Source: Microbispora triticiradicis
GTDB lineage: Bacteria; Actinomycetota; Actinomycetes; Streptosporangiales; Streptosporangiaceae
Direction of reading: 5' to 3'
Length of the DNA stretch: 64,000 nucleotides
Assembly: GCA_003260025.2 (NCBI GenBank)
Contig: QFZU02000172.1
Location: 1 to 64,000 of the forward strand
The first letter of the stretch is position 1. Each line of letters starts with the position of its first letter. The notes below the pieces were generated by a model that had not been told where the DNA came from, did not search any database, and saw only the letters and a list, made by a program, of their open reading frames with translations. The translations under genes and the position numbers were made by a program. This document shows, piece by piece, positions 1-9,833 of the stretch.

Positions 1-2739
1 GGGGGGCCGGTCGGCCCGGCCGTCACCGCCCGCCCCGCCCTGCGGCGGCTGCTGCCCGGCGACGACGCGGGCCTCGCCGAGGAGACGGCCACCGGCGGCC
101 TCGCCCAGCAGCGTCTGTTCGGGTCGGTCCTCGACATGCTGTCGGAGGTGGCCGGGCGCCATCCCGTGCTGTTCGTCTTCGAGGACCTGCACTGGGCCGA
201 CCGCTCGACCCGTGACCTGCTCGTCTTCCTCACCCGGATGCTGCAGCGGGAGCGGGTCTGCCTCGTCGGCACCTACCGCACCGACGATCTGCACCGCCGC
301 CACCCGCTGCGCCCGGTCCTGGCCGAGCTGCGGCGCCTGCCACTGGTCACCGCCGTCGAGCTGCCGCCGCTGGGCGACGACGACATGGCGGCGTACCTCG
401 CCAGCCTCGACCGGTACGGCGACGGCCCGGCCGGCGCGGAACGGGAACACGGCTTCGGCGCCCTGATCGAGCGGGCCGGGGGCAACCCGTTCTTCGCCGA
501 GGAGCTGCTGGCCGCCAGCGCCGATCACAGCCGGCTGCCGGGCACTCTCGCCGACCTGATGCTCGCGCGGGTGGAGGCCCTCTCGGACACGGCCCGTCAG
601 GTGCTGCGGATCGCCGCGGTGGCCGGGCGGCGGGTCGGCCACGACCTGCTGCGCGAGGCCGCCGGGCTGGGGGACCTGCCGCTGGAGGACGCGCTGCGTG
701 AGATCGTCTCGCGGCGGCTGCTCACGGCGGGCAGCGACGGATACGCGTTCCGGCACGCGCTCCTCCAGGAGGCGGTGTACGACGACCTGCTGCCGGGCGA
801 GCGGACCCGCCTGCACGCTACGTTCGCCGCGCTGCTCGCGGAGCGCGGCGGCTCCCCCGCCGAACTGGCCCATCATCACCTCGCCGCCCACGACACCCCG
901 GGGGCGCTGCGGGCCTCGGTGGAGGCCGGGCGGCTGGCCTCCAAGCTGGGGGCGCCGGCGGAGGCGCACCGGCATCTCGACCGGGCGCTGGAGCTGTGGG
1001 ACCAGGTGCCGGCCTCCGGACGCCCGACCGGGGAGAGCCGGCCGCGGATCGCGCTGGCGAGCGCCGCCGCGGCCGCGGCCGCCGGTGACTCCCACAGGGC
1101 GTCGGGTCAGTTGCGGCGGCTGCGCCGGGAGGCGGACGATCCCGTCCTCGTGGCCGAGATCGGCGAGCGGCTCGCCTACTACCTGGCCGACGCGGACGAC
1201 GACCGGGACGAGGCGACCGCGGCGGCCCGGGAGGCGGTCGACCTCGCGCCGCACAGCCCGCTGCTGGCCAGAGCCCTGGCCACGTACGCGCGCACGCTGT
1301 GGTGGAGCTACCGGATCGAGGAGGCGACCACGACGGCGGCCAGGGCGCTGGAGGTCGCGCAGGAGACGGGCGCCCGCGACGCCGAGGCCAGCGCCCTGGT
1401 CGTGCTGGCGCTGTCGGAGGAGTCCTCCGACGACGTCGAGCGCGCCGTCGACCTGCTCACGCGCGCCACCCGCCGCCCCTCGGGCGACCTGTCCATCGAC
1501 CTGCGGGCACGGTTCAACCACGCCCGCATCCACTACGAGCACGGCCATCTCGCGGACGCCGCCCGCATCGCCGAGTCCGGCGTACGGCTGGCCGCCGAGA
1601 CCGGGCTGACCTGGAGCGCCTTCGGCACCGATCTGCGCTTCCTGCACTACCTCATCCACTACGCGGACGGCGACTGGGACGCGGCCGAGCGGCTGGCCGC
1701 CGCCTTCGGCGTGCGGGTCGGCACCCGCGCGGAGGCCCAGCTGTCGTCGTTCGCCCTCTTCGTCGAGGTGGGCCGGGGACGCGCGGGGGCCGAGGAGAGG
1801 CTGCGGTGGCTGTCCCGGTTCTGGTCCGACGAGCTGGTGAGCTACATGGCGCGCGGGATGGCCGCCGAGCACGCCCTGTGGCACGGCGACCCGGAGACCG
1901 CGCTCGAACACGTCGACGCGATCCTCGCGACGCTCGAACCGTTCGACCCCGGCCTGATCCGGATCGCGGCGACCGGCCTGTGGGCGCTCGCCGATCTCGG
2001 CCGGACCGGCGAGCACTGCGACGACCTGCTGCGACGGGCCAGGCACGCGGCGGCGAACGGGCCCAACGGCCCGCGGGCCCGGATGGGCCCGGAGGGTCTC
2101 GCCTGGCTGGCCCGGGCGGAGGCCGAGTGGCACCGCGCCCACGGCACGGCGGACCCGGAGGTGTGGCGGCGCGCCACCGAGGCCTTCGGCTTCGGCTTCG
2201 TCTACGAGGAGGCGCGGTCGCGCCGCCGGCTGGCCGAGAGCCTGCTGCGGACGGGTGACCGCACGGCGGCCCACGCCGAGTGGGAGCGGGCGGTGACCGT
2301 CGCCGCGGCGCTGGGAGCCGGTCCGCTGCTGGCCGCGCTGCGGGAGTCCGGGGCGCGCGCCGGTTTCCGGGACCCGACCGCGGCAGCCCCCGCGACCGAC
2401 GTCCAAGCCGGTGGCGCGAGCACGGCGCACAGCGGGAGCACGGCAGGCGGCGGGAGCACGGCGGGCGGCGGCGCGTCCGGGCGGCCCGGCGGGCTCTCGG
2501 CCGACCGGGAGCCGGGGCGGCTGGCCGGGCTCACCGCGCGCGAGCGGGAGGTGCTGGCGCACGTCGCGGATGGCCTGGCCAACCGCGAGATCGGCGAGCG
2601 GCTGTTCATCTCCCAGAAGACGGTCAGCGTGCACGTCTCGAACATCCTGGCCAAGCTCGGCGTCTCCAGCCGCACCCAGGCCGCCGCGGTCGCCCACCAG
2701 GAAGGCCTGACGGGCGCCGGAGATGGAAATACTGTGTAA
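1..2739 (+). CDS. LuxR-family regulator with ATPase (STAND/MalT-like) domain, 5' truncated
   Basis: The frame is open from the first base, so the true start lies upstream; the first internal ATG is at 136. A Walker-B-like string ([11 protein letters not shown]) sits just after that ATG, and the Walker A loop must lie outside the window. A long helical region rich in Ala/Glu/Arg follows, as in TPR-type sensor domains of large ATP-binding LuxR regulators. The C-terminus has a Ser/Gly linker and then a clear LuxR helix-turn-helix ([20 protein letters not shown], then [17 protein letters not shown]). It is likely a transcription activator gated by ATP and a ligand. The aldehyde dehydrogenase starts about 40 bases downstream on the same strand and may be a target or operon partner. 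The ligand and regulon are unknown. Confidence 0.93.
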   Translation, partial: GGPVGPAVTARPALRRLLPGDDAGLAEETATGGLAQQRLFGSVLDMLSEVAGRHPVLFVFEDLHWADRSTRDLLVFLTRMLQRERVCLVGTYRTDDLHRRHPLRPVLAELRRLPLVTAVELPPLGDDDMAAYLASLDRYGDGPAGAEREHGFGALIERAGGNPFFAEELLAASADHSRLPGTLADLMLARVEALSDTARQVLRIAAVAGRRVGHDLLREAAGLGDLPLEDALREIVSRRLLTAGSDGYAFRHALLQEAVYDDLLPGERTRLHATFAALLAERGGSPAELAHHHLAAHDTPGALRASVEAGRLASKLGAPAEAHRHLDRALELWDQVPASGRPTGESRPRIALASAAAAAAAGDSHRASGQLRRLRREADDPVLVAEIGERLAYYLADADDDRDEATAAAREAVDLAPHSPLLARALATYARTLWWSYRIEEATTTAARALEVAQETGARDAEASALVVLALSEESSDDVERAVDLLTRATRRPSGDLSIDLRARFNHARIHYEHGHLADAARIAESGVRLAAETGLTWSAFGTDLRFLHYLIHYADGDWDAAERLAAAFGVRVGTRAEAQLSSFALFVEVGRGRAGAEERLRWLSRFWSDELVSYMARGMAAEHALWHGDPETALEHVDAILATLEPFDPGLIRIAATGLWALADLGRTGEHCDDLLRRARHAAANGPNGPRARMGPEGLAWLARAEAEWHRAHGTADPEVWRRATEAFGFGFVYEEARSRRRLAESLLRTGDRTAAHAEWERAVTVAAALGAGPLLAALRESGARAGFRDPTAAAPATDVQAGGASTAHSGSTAGGGSTAGGGASGRPGGLSADREPGRLAGLTAREREVLAHVADGLANREIGERLFISQKTVSVHVSNILAKLGVSSRTQAAAVAHQEGLTGAGDGNTV

Positions 2740-2776
2740 CCGAGGCCTGAGACCAGGAACAATCGCGGAGGTGGCA

Positions 2777-4282
2777 GTGGCCCGGCAGATCGTTTCCGTC
2801 GTCGGTGGTGACGAGCTCACTTCGGGCACGCCGTACGCGTCCGTCAACCCGGCGCGGCCCTCGCAGACCGTGGCGGACGTGTCGCTCACAGACGCGGCGG
2901 GCTTCGCGGACGCCTGCCGCGCCGCGTCGGCCGCCCAGCGGGAGTGGGCGCGCGTCCCGGCTCCGGTGCGCGGACGGGTGATCGCCTCGATCGGCCGCCT
3001 CGTCGAGGCCAACACCGAGGCGCTGGCCCGCCTGGTGACCGAGGAGATCGGCAAGCCGTACGCCGAGGCGCTCGGCGAGGTCCGCGAGATCGTGGACACC
3101 TGCGACTTCTTCCTCGGCGAGGGCCGCCGCCTCTACGGGCAGACGATCCCGTCGGAGATGCCGGACAAGAGCCTGTTCACCTTCCGCGTGCCGGTCGGGG
3201 TCGCGGCGGTCGTCACGGCGGGCAACTTCCCCGTCGCGGTGCCCTCCTGGTATCTGGTGCCGGCCCTGCTGTGCGGCAACGCGGTGGTCTGGAAGCCCGC
3301 CGAGTACGCCGCGGCGTCCGCGCACGCGCTCTATCGGCTGTTCGCCGCGGCCGGGCTGCCCGGCGGCGTGCTCAACATCGTGTTCGCCGACGGGGAGCAG
3401 ACCTACGCGGGGCTCGACCGCGCGCTCGGCGAGGGCACGGTGCAGAAGGTCGGGTTCACCGGCTCCAGCGCGGTCGGCCGCCTCGTCGGCGAACTGTGCG
3501 GACGGCACCTGCAAGCGCCCTGCCTGGAACTCGGCGGCAAGAACCCGATGGTCGTGCTGCCGGACGCCGACCTCGACCTCGCCGCGGAGGGCGCGTTGTT
3601 CTCCGGGTTCGGCACGGCCGGTCAGCGGTGCACCTCCCTCGGGACGGTCATCGTCCACGACGACGTGCACGACGCGTTCCTGCGCAGGTTCGCCGACGCC
3701 GTGCGGAGCGCGAAGATCGGCGACCCGAACGGCGACGTGCTGTACGGCCCGCTGCTCGACCAGAGGTTCGCCGAGCGGTACGAGGAGTACCTGGGCTGGA
3801 TCCGGCCGCACCACACCGTGCTGCCCGGCCCGGTGGGCCGCATCGACGGCGAGGGCCTGTACTACCACCCGGTGATCGTGGACGGCGTCCGCCCGGACGA
3901 CCGGCTGTTCCTGGAGGAGACGTTCGGCCCGATCGTGGGCGTGACCACCTTCTCCACCCTGGACGAGGCGATCGACCTCGCCAACCGCCCGGGGTACGGC
4001 CTGTCGTCGTCCGTCTACACCTCCGACCCGAAGGCCGTGTTCCGCTTCCGTGAGGGCGTGTCGGCCGGGATGGTCAGCGTCAACAACTCGACGTCCGGGG
4101 CGGAGGCGCACCTGCCGTTCGGCGGGAACGGCAAGTCGGGCAACGGCAGCCGGCAGAGCGGCATATGGGTGCTCGACCAGTTCACCCGCTGGCAGGCGAT
4201 GAACTGGGACTACTCGGGCCGGCTGCAGAAGGCCCAGATGGACGTCGCCGAGATCATCCCCGACCTGGGCTTCCGGCTCTGA
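2777..4282 (+). CDS. Aldehyde dehydrogenase family protein
   Basis: NAD(P)+-dependent oxidation of an aldehyde to a carboxylate, presumably in the cytoplasm. The 501-residue length is normal for the superfamily. Visible motifs are the cofactor loop GFTGSSAVG, the general-base glutamate in LELGGKNP (about residue 251) and the catalytic cysteine in GQRCTSLGT (about residue 284). An in-frame ATG at 2723 overlaps the preceding gene, but GTG at 2777 is chosen because a GGAGG lies five bases before it and the protein then begins at a normal place for the family. The conserved Pro-rich C-terminal region (HLPFGGNGKSGNG) is intact. The substrate cannot be told from sequence; broad-specificity or semialdehyde dehydrogenases are possible. 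It is convergent with the epoxide hydrolase gene, with only nine bases between stops. Confidence 0.93.
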   Translation: MARQIVSVVGGDELTSGTPYASVNPARPSQTVADVSLTDAAGFADACRAASAAQREWARVPAPVRGRVIASIGRLVEANTEALARLVTEEIGKPYAEALGEVREIVDTCDFFLGEGRRLYGQTIPSEMPDKSLFTFRVPVGVAAVVTAGNFPVAVPSWYLVPALLCGNAVVWKPAEYAAASAHALYRLFAAAGLPGGVLNIVFADGEQTYAGLDRALGEGTVQKVGFTGSSAVGRLVGELCGRHLQAPCLELGGKNPMVVLPDADLDLAAEGALFSGFGTAGQRCTSLGTVIVHDDVHDAFLRRFADAVRSAKIGDPNGDVLYGPLLDQRFAERYEEYLGWIRPHHTVLPGPVGRIDGEGLYYHPVIVDGVRPDDRLFLEETFGPIVGVTTFSTLDEAIDLANRPGYGLSSSVYTSDPKAVFRFREGVSAGMVSVNNSTSGAEAHLPFGGNGKSGNGSRQSGIWVLDQFTRWQAMNWDYSGRLQKAQMDVAEIIPDLGFRL

Positions 4283-4291
4283 CCCCGCGTC

Positions 4292-5569
4292 CTACCGCCG
4301 CCCGCGGAAGGTTCGCCGCAGGTCGTCGACCCACTCGCCGGGGATCTCCCACGGGATGAAGTGGCCGCCGCGGTCGTGGGCGGCGAGGTTCACGAGGTTG
4401 TACCAGGCGGCCCTGTCGCTGCCGAGGAAGTGCTCCACCCGCTGGTCGGTGCGGACGCCCGGCGGGTTCTCGTGCCCGACGAAGGTGATGCCGGTGGGCG
4501 CCTCGACGACCGGCCAGCGGTCGTGGGAGGGGGTCCACGGATAGCGGTTGTTGTTGGCGTAAGTGCGGATCGAGGTGCCGATCGAGTTCGTCACCCAGAA
4601 GATCATCGCGTGGGTCAGCAGGTCGTCCTTGCTGAAGACGGTCTCGACGTCGCCGCCGTTGTCGCTCCAGGTCACCCAGCGTTCCAGGATCCAGGCGAGC
4701 ATCCCGGCGGGCGAGTCCGAGAGGCCGGCGGCGAGGGTGCTCGGGGCGAGCACGTGCGCGGCGAGATGGACGGCGAAGCGCTTCTCCAGGGCGACGACCC
4801 GGGCGTGGACGTCGGCGGGCAGGCCCTCGGGGATGGGCCGGCCGCCGCTGAGGTCCCAGGCCCGGTCGCCCGAGAACAGCGTGAGCTTCTGCCCGGAGCC
4901 GATGTGGACGCCCAGCAGTTCATCGGCGTACTTGTGCCCGAGCTGGCCGGTGACCAGGGCGCCGACGTCGCATCCGGCCGCGGCGTACCTCTCGTGACCG
5001 AGGACGCGGGTCATGAGGACGTGCCAGATGTCGGCGATCTTCCAGAAGTTCATGTCCGGGTGGCCGGGCAGCGGGGTGGAGAACCCGAAGCCGGGCAGCG
5101 ACGGCACGATCACGTCGAACGCCTCGGCCGGGTCGCCGCCGTACGCGCCGGGGTCGGCCAGGGGGTCGATCACCTTGGACCAGTGCCAGAACGTCCAGGG
5201 CCAGCCATGGGTGAGGATCAGCGGCGTCGGGGCGGGCCCGGCGCCGGGCCGCCGCATGAAGTGGACCGGCACGCCGTCGATCTCCACCTGGTAATGCTCG
5301 TAGGCGTTGATCGCCGCCTCGGCCGCCCGCCAGTCGTACCCGTCGCGCCAGTAGGCGACGAGCTCCCGCAGGTAGGCGCCGTTCACGCCGTAACGCCAGT
5401 CGTCGTTGCCCACGTCGTCCGGCAGGCGGGTCAGCTCCAGGCGGCGGCGCAGGTCGTCGAGCACGTCGCCGGGCACGTGGATCGGCCGCGGCTCCAGCGG
5501 GAACGGCCGATTACCGGCGCCGCGGGTCCCGGTGACATCGCCGGTCTCGGCGGTCTCATGGCTCGTCAT
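4292..5569 (-). CDS. Epoxide hydrolase (EHN-domain alpha/beta hydrolase)
   Basis: Alpha/beta hydrolase of the microsomal-type epoxide hydrolase family, opening epoxides to diols. The N-terminal EHN domain (about residues 25-130: FPLEPRPIHVP, DWRYGVNGAYLRELVAYW) covers the active site. The oxyanion-hole motif HGWP is at 121-124, the nucleophile Asp201 is in GCDVG (GxNuxG), and a catalytic His is in DRGGHF near residue 400. The start is ATG 5569, preceded by TGGAGGAAACG; an upstream in-frame ATG would add about 70 low-quality residues lying over the MarR gene. It overlaps the 3' end of that MarR gene by 14 bases, so the two are probably co-transcribed and the hydrolase controlled by the regulator. 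The natural substrate is unknown. Confidence 0.9.
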   Translation of the reverse strand: MTSHETAETGDVTGTRGAGNRPFPLEPRPIHVPGDVLDDLRRRLELTRLPDDVGNDDWRYGVNGAYLRELVAYWRDGYDWRAAEAAINAYEHYQVEIDGVPVHFMRRPGAGPAPTPLILTHGWPWTFWHWSKVIDPLADPGAYGGDPAEAFDVIVPSLPGFGFSTPLPGHPDMNFWKIADIWHVLMTRVLGHERYAAAGCDVGALVTGQLGHKYADELLGVHIGSGQKLTLFSGDRAWDLSGGRPIPEGLPADVHARVVALEKRFAVHLAAHVLAPSTLAAGLSDSPAGMLAWILERWVTWSDNGGDVETVFSKDDLLTHAMIFWVTNSIGTSIRTYANNNRYPWTPSHDRWPVVEAPTGITFVGHENPPGVRTDQRVEHFLGSDRAAWYNLVNLAAHDRGGHFIPWEIPGEWVDDLRRTFRGRR

Positions 5570-6041
5570 CGTTTCCTCCAGCCGTCGAAGGGGGGTCAGC
5601 TGGCACGGCCCCCTCGTGCAGCTCGACCATCCGGGCCAGGGCCGGGAGGGCCGCCGCGATGGCGGCCCTCTCCCCGGGCCCGAGCCGGGCGGCGAGGTCC
5701 GCGAGCCGGGCCATGCGCTCGCTCCGCCGCCCGTCCACGATCGCGGCGCCGGCCGCCGTGACCCGCACGAGGACGGCACGGCCGTCCGACGGGTCCGGGC
5801 GGCGCTCCACCAGGCCCTCGCGCTCCAGCTTGGTCACCATCTGCGTGATCGCCGACTGCGTGACCTGCTCGCCCGCGGCCAGGTCGGTGAGCCGCTTCGG
5901 GCCGCCGCCCGCCAGCGTGTGCAGCACGGACAGTGTGGTGAAGCTCAGCCGCCGCTCCGCGGGCAGGCGGATGTGCATGCGCGTGAAGTCTTCGAGGACG
6001 TGGGTCAGCTCGGCAACGCTCAGCTCGGGGAAGTCGGGCAC
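5556..6041 (-). CDS. MarR-family transcriptional regulator
   Basis: 161-residue winged-helix regulator. The recognition helix region reads QVTQSAITQMVTKLEREGLV and the wing RRPDPSDGRAVLVRVT, both typical of MarR dimers that leave DNA on binding small aromatic or lipophilic ligands. An AT-rich palindrome lies 15-36 bases upstream of the start codon, in promoter position, suggesting autoregulation. The gene overlaps the epoxide hydrolase gene downstream, so the likely role is ligand-induced expression of that enzyme (inference). The C-terminal tail after about residue 145 is Pro/Gly/Asp-rich and probably unstructured. Confidence 0.92.
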   Translation of the reverse strand: MPDFPELSVAELTHVLEDFTRMHIRLPAERRLSFTTLSVLHTLAGGGPKRLTDLAAGEQVTQSAITQMVTKLEREGLVERRPDPSDGRAVLVRVTAAGAAIVDGRRSERMARLADLAARLGPGERAAIAAALPALARMVELHEGAVPADPPSTAGGNDDEP

Positions 6042-6055
6042 GCCGCAAAATATAT

Positions 6056-6077
6056 CAGAAACTTAATTAAGCAACTG
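6056..6077. promoter_or_regulatory. Palindromic operator upstream of the marR gene
   Basis: A perfect 10-bp palindrome, CTTAATTAAG (6062-6071), is flanked symmetrically by CAG and CTG, giving a 22-bp imperfect dyad in an AT-rich stretch that stands out from the surrounding DNA. It lies 15-36 bases upstream of the marR start and overlaps the probable promoter. Size and symmetry fit a MarR dimer site; the assignment is inference. Confidence 0.6.
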
Positions 6078-6090
6078 AACCATACGAAGA

Positions 6091-6126
6091 CGGCGATCCC
6101 CGGTGGACGCCCACCGGGGATCGCCG
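6091..6126 (-). terminator. Rho-independent-type hairpin after the FtsH-like gene
   Basis: Perfect 16-bp stem (CGGCGATCCCCGGTGG paired with its complement) with a four-base ACGC loop, located 17 bases after the stop of the leftward FtsH-like gene. There is no real T-tract, which is usual in actinomycetes. It also insulates the marR promoter from that gene. Confidence 0.7.
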
Positions 6127-6142
6127 TACGGGAAGGTCGGGG

Positions 6143-9118
6143 TCAGGCCTCTGGGCCCCGCCTGCCGTCATAGCCGAGCAGCCGCATGGCGACCTCCGGG
6201 TCCATGGCCGCCGCGAGAAGCTGGGCCCGTTCGGCGGCCCGGTCCCGGGCCTCCTCGGCCCGGCGCCGCCCCGCCTGCTGCGTGCGGACGAGCAGGATCG
6301 CCACCGCGATGCCGCCGACCACCGCGACGAGCGCGACCGTCAGCAGCACCGCCGTGCCCGCCGGGACGCCGCCGACGACGGCGGCGCCCCGCGCGCCCTG
6401 CGGCGAGGCGAACAGCAGCGCGCCGAGCAGCACGAACAGCACCACCGCGACGACGAGGCCGAGCACCGCCCACAGCGCGCCGTACGACCGGCGCCGCGGC
6501 GCGGACGCCGCCCCGGGCGGCGTCTGACCCGGCAACGGCGTCGCGGTCATCGGAGGCGGCGCGCCGTTCCACGGCACGAAGTCCGGCTGGGGCGGCTGCA
6601 ACGGCTGGGGCAGGTGCCCGTTGCCGCCCGCCAGGCCGTTCGGCTGCGTGGCGAGCACCGGCGCGACCCCGCCGGAGGCGGCCACACCTGAGGAGGGCCC
6701 GCCGGAGGAGGGCACGACGACGGACGCCTCCAGCGTCCGCATCCTCGGCAGCGGAAGCTCGAGCGGGACCTCGCTGTGGCCGTGATGAGCCTCCACCGCG
6801 GCCGTGTGATAGCTCTCGATCTCCTCGTAGAACTCGTCGGAGGCGTAGACGGTGCCGTCGATCAGCGGCCCCGGCCTGTTCTCGATGACCGCGACCACGT
6901 CGTCGCCGTTGAGCGTCTTGTGCTGCTCCAGCGCGTGCGCGACCGACAGCACCTCGCGGCGGTTCTCCCGCAGCAGCTCGGCCGTCTTCTCCAGCAGCCG
7001 GCTGAGGTTGAACTCGATCCGCTCGGGGAGCATGTCGGGCAGCAGCTCGTCGCGCCGGCCCGCCGGAGTGCCGGTGCCGGGCTGCGGCTGGGCCGCCTTG
7101 CCCTCGCGCAGGCCGAGCTCCTGCAGCGCGGGCAGCGAGGCGACCCCGATGCCCATGCCCCAGTGGGCCTCCATCAGGCCGGTGATGGCGGTGGCGGACT
7201 GCAGGTCGCCGGAGACGCCGGAGGAGTTGTCCTCTCCGAAGAACATGCGTTCCCCCGCGAGCGAGGCGAGGGACACCATGATGTCGGACTCGTACTCCGA
7301 CTTCCACCGGGTGAACTGGTCCTCCGGCTTGATGCTGGCCACCATGCCGAGGTAGTCGGCGCCCTTCTCGATCGTCGCCAGGTCGATCTCCAGGTGGCGG
7401 CGCGTGCGGTAGGCGGCGACCGCGTGGCAGGCCTCGTGCACGGCCACGGCGTGCCGCTCGCGCTCGATGTACTCGACGTCCTCCGGCGGCCCGAGCTGCT
7501 TGAGCCGCTTGGCCCGCATCACGTCCGACCAGGTGATGGTCTCCCGGCCGTCCCGGATCGCGGTGATCAGCGACTCGTTGACCAGGTCCTTGATCGTCGC
7601 GCCGGTGGCGTACGGGGTGATCGTGGCGAGCTTGTCGATCTGCTCGTCGGTGAGCTGGTGGCTGACCTTGTCGAAGTAACCGCGGTACGTGCGGATCCGG
7701 CCCGCCTTGGAGGGGTAGCCGACCTTGTAGATGCGGTCGATGCGGCCGGGGCGCAGCAGCGCCTCGTCCAGCGCCTCGGGCAGGTTGGTCGCCATCATGA
7801 TGAGGATGCGGTACTTCGGCGGCGGCTTGGGCCGCATGCCGAGCAGCCGGCGCACGTACCGGTTGACGAAGCCGCGCGGCTTCTTCAGGCCGGAGATCTC
7901 GGTGAGCAGCGCCTCCAGGGTGCCCATCCCGCCACCGCCGCCCATGCCCCCGCCGTACATCAGGCGGTTGACGAAGGCGCCGGTGCGCGGCATCCGCGCG
8001 GGCGCGGCCTCGGCGGCCGGGCCCGCGGCGTGGCGGCCGAGCACGGTGCGGGTGTGCGGGTCGAGGTAGGCGAAGCCGTGGCAGCCGGCGTCCTCGAACG
8101 GCGCGGGGACCGAGCGCCCCCAGCCGCCCGGCCCGCCCTGGGCGAGCGCGCCGCGGTTGCCGAGCGAGTCGGCCTCGTCGAAGAAGACGATGACGCCGCC
8201 GTACCGCAGGGCCAGCTTGCGCAGCTTGCGGAACAGCGACTTGACCTTCAGCACGCCGACGCCGAAGAACATGTTGATGAACGCGCCGGGGTCCACGAAG
8301 ACGTACGGCTTGCCGGTGGAGCCGGCGACCGCCTCGGCCATCAGGGTCTTGCCGGTGCCGGGCGGGCCCCACAGCAGGATGCCGCTCGGCACGTAGCCGC
8401 CCCTGGCCTCGATCTCGTCCGGCTTCTCCAGGAAGACGATGTTCTCCTTGACCCGCTCGACCACGTGGTCCTGGCCCCACACGTCGGAGAACCGCGTCTT
8501 GATGTCGTCCGGGTAGTAGACGTCCACGCCGCCGCGGGACAGGAACCAGAAGATCGCGACGAACTGCCCGACTGCGAGCACCATCAGCAGCATGATCTGC
8601 AGGACCATGGGGAGGAAGCCCCACACCGTGGCCGGCACGTTGAACAGCGCCTGCAGCGGCGAGGTCTGCTGCACCTTGGCGAGCACCAGCGCGATGACCA
8701 CGATCCAGACGACCCACTTGATCGCCCGTGCGATGCGGTAGCGGTTCCAGTCGTTGAACCTGCGGTGCGTCCAGCGGTTCCAGCCGCCGAAGACGCCGCG
8801 CGTCCAGAACCGGTGGTATCCGGCCGAACGCTCACTGATCAGGAAGTGGATCTGCCGGACCACTTCGAGGCCCGCCAGCCACAGGATCCAGGACGCGTTC
8901 CGCACGGTCAGCAGGAAGGCGTCGGAAAGGGAGATGATGCCCTCGTACGTGGCGATCTCGTTCCAGAGCAGCACGCCGAACGCGACGGCGAGCAGGATCA
9001 GGAACTTGCTCCTGTCCCACAGCGGCAGTCGTTTCCGGGTGCGCGGGTCGCGGTCCTCGGGACCCGACCCCGGTTCGCGAAGCCCCTCGTGGTGCTTCGG
9101 TGGGAGGGCCGTGCTCAT
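6143..9118 (-). CDS. Membrane FtsH-like AAA+ zinc metalloprotease with extra C-terminal membrane segments
   Basis: 991 residues, longer than classical FtsH (about 650). Hydrophobic segments lie near 38-55, 135-148 and 165-193. The AAA+ module follows: Walker A GPPGTGKT at 251-258, pore-loop-like INMFFGVGV at 281-289, Walker B VIVFFDEAD at 309-317 and a second region of homology ending in LLRPGRIDR. A Gly/Ala-rich insertion (about 320-405) splits the AAA domain. The protease motif HEACH is at 561-565, with a likely third zinc ligand Asp638 in SGDLQ, so the protease looks active. After about residue 770 comes a Pro/Gly-rich linker and two further membrane helices (about 875-950). The role is probably quality control or turnover of membrane proteins. 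A lipoprotein gene ends 13 bases upstream, so the pair is likely one operon. Confidence 0.85.
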   Translation of the reverse strand: MSTALPPKHHEGLREPGSGPEDRDPRTRKRLPLWDRSKFLILLAVAFGVLLWNEIATYEGIISLSDAFLLTVRNASWILWLAGLEVVRQIHFLISERSAGYHRFWTRGVFGGWNRWTHRRFNDWNRYRIARAIKWVVWIVVIALVLAKVQQTSPLQALFNVPATVWGFLPMVLQIMLLMVLAVGQFVAIFWFLSRGGVDVYYPDDIKTRFSDVWGQDHVVERVKENIVFLEKPDEIEARGGYVPSGILLWGPPGTGKTLMAEAVAGSTGKPYVFVDPGAFINMFFGVGVLKVKSLFRKLRKLALRYGGVIVFFDEADSLGNRGALAQGGPGGWGRSVPAPFEDAGCHGFAYLDPHTRTVLGRHAAGPAAEAAPARMPRTGAFVNRLMYGGGMGGGGGMGTLEALLTEISGLKKPRGFVNRYVRRLLGMRPKPPPKYRILIMMATNLPEALDEALLRPGRIDRIYKVGYPSKAGRIRTYRGYFDKVSHQLTDEQIDKLATITPYATGATIKDLVNESLITAIRDGRETITWSDVMRAKRLKQLGPPEDVEYIERERHAVAVHEACHAVAAYRTRRHLEIDLATIEKGADYLGMVASIKPEDQFTRWKSEYESDIMVSLASLAGERMFFGEDNSSGVSGDLQSATAITGLMEAHWGMGIGVASLPALQELGLREGKAAQPQPGTGTPAGRRDELLPDMLPERIEFNLSRLLEKTAELLRENRREVLSVAHALEQHKTLNGDDVVAVIENRPGPLIDGTVYASDEFYEEIESYHTAAVEAHHGHSEVPLELPLPRMRTLEASVVVPSSGGPSSGVAASGGVAPVLATQPNGLAGGNGHLPQPLQPPQPDFVPWNGAPPPMTATPLPGQTPPGAASAPRRRSYGALWAVLGLVVAVVLFVLLGALLFASPQGARGAAVVGGVPAGTAVLLTVALVAVVGGIAVAILLVRTQQAGRRRAEEARDRAAERAQLLAAAMDPEVAMRLLGYDGRRGPEA

Positions 9119-9131
9119 ATGAGGGGCTCCT

Positions 9132-9833
9132 TCACGGATTGATGATGCGCTTGACCTTGAAGGACTTGACGATCGCGGCGATCTCCGCCGCCCGCTGGCG
9201 GTAGCACGCGGGCGAGCAGCGGATGAGAAGGGTTGAGGTCGTCGTCCCGTCGGCGGACAGGTAGGCGGTCTTGTCGAACGTCTGCACCGGCCCCTCCGCC
9301 ACCCGGTAGTTGTAGACGGTGTGGACCCCCTTGACCCCGTCCACTATGGGCAGCACCTCGTCGTCCAGAAGTTCGAAGCCGGACAGGCCCTCCGTCTCCA
9401 GCTCCTTCTGCTGGTCCTCCGTCAGCGGCACCGGCATCGGCGGGGACACGCGTAGCAGGTTGAGCGACGCGGCGTTCTGCTTGTCCTCGGTGAGTTTCTC
9501 CACCTTGGCGAACACGAAGGGTTTGTCCTCGCCGCTCGCCGGGCCCCGGACGAGGTGCAGGATCGACGGCTGGTCGTGGGCGTCGAACGCGGCCGTCCAG
9601 AGGGCCTGTTTCGCGAGCTGCGCGGTGGCCGACTCCGTGCCGCCGAAGATCTGTTCGTCGATCGTCTTCTGGTCGACCTGACGCCACGAGACGGGGACCT
9701 TGAAGTAGGTGTCGCCCGTGTCGTCGTGTACGTACGTGTACTGGGGGCCGGCACAGCCGGACAGCACGGAGGCGGCCATCGCCGCCCCTGCGACCGTTCC
9801 CACCACCCCGGTCCTTACCCGCGGTCTTTCCAC
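9132..9833 (-). CDS. Putative lipoprotein, partner of the FtsH-like protease
   Basis: 233 residues with a bacterial lipoprotein signal: basic start, hydrophobic core and lipobox LSGC (Cys26), so probably anchored outside the membrane. The mature part contains YFKVPVSW and a C-terminal segment ending in IAAIVKSFKVKRI, similar in style to PsbP/LpqN-like lipoproteins that help bind or sort lipids or proteins, but I do not recognise the family firmly. The stop is 13 bases before the FtsH-like protease start, so co-expression is likely and it could act as an extracytoplasmic adaptor (inference). Confidence 0.8.
   Translation of the reverse strand: MERPRVRTGVVGTVAGAAMAASVLSGCAGPQYTYVHDDTGDTYFKVPVSWRQVDQKTIDEQIFGGTESATAQLAKQALWTAAFDAHDQPSILHLVRGPASGEDKPFVFAKVEKLTEDKQNAASLNLLRVSPPMPVPLTEDQQKELETEGLSGFELLDDEVLPIVDGVKGVHTVYNYRVAEGPVQTFDKTAYLSADGTTTSTLLIRCSPACYRQRAAEIAAIVKSFKVKRIINP

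Noticed and set aside
2624-4111. 495-codon antisense frame over the aldehyde dehydrogenase
   Set aside because: Shadow of a strongly biased coding gene; no domain, ribosome site or sensible start.
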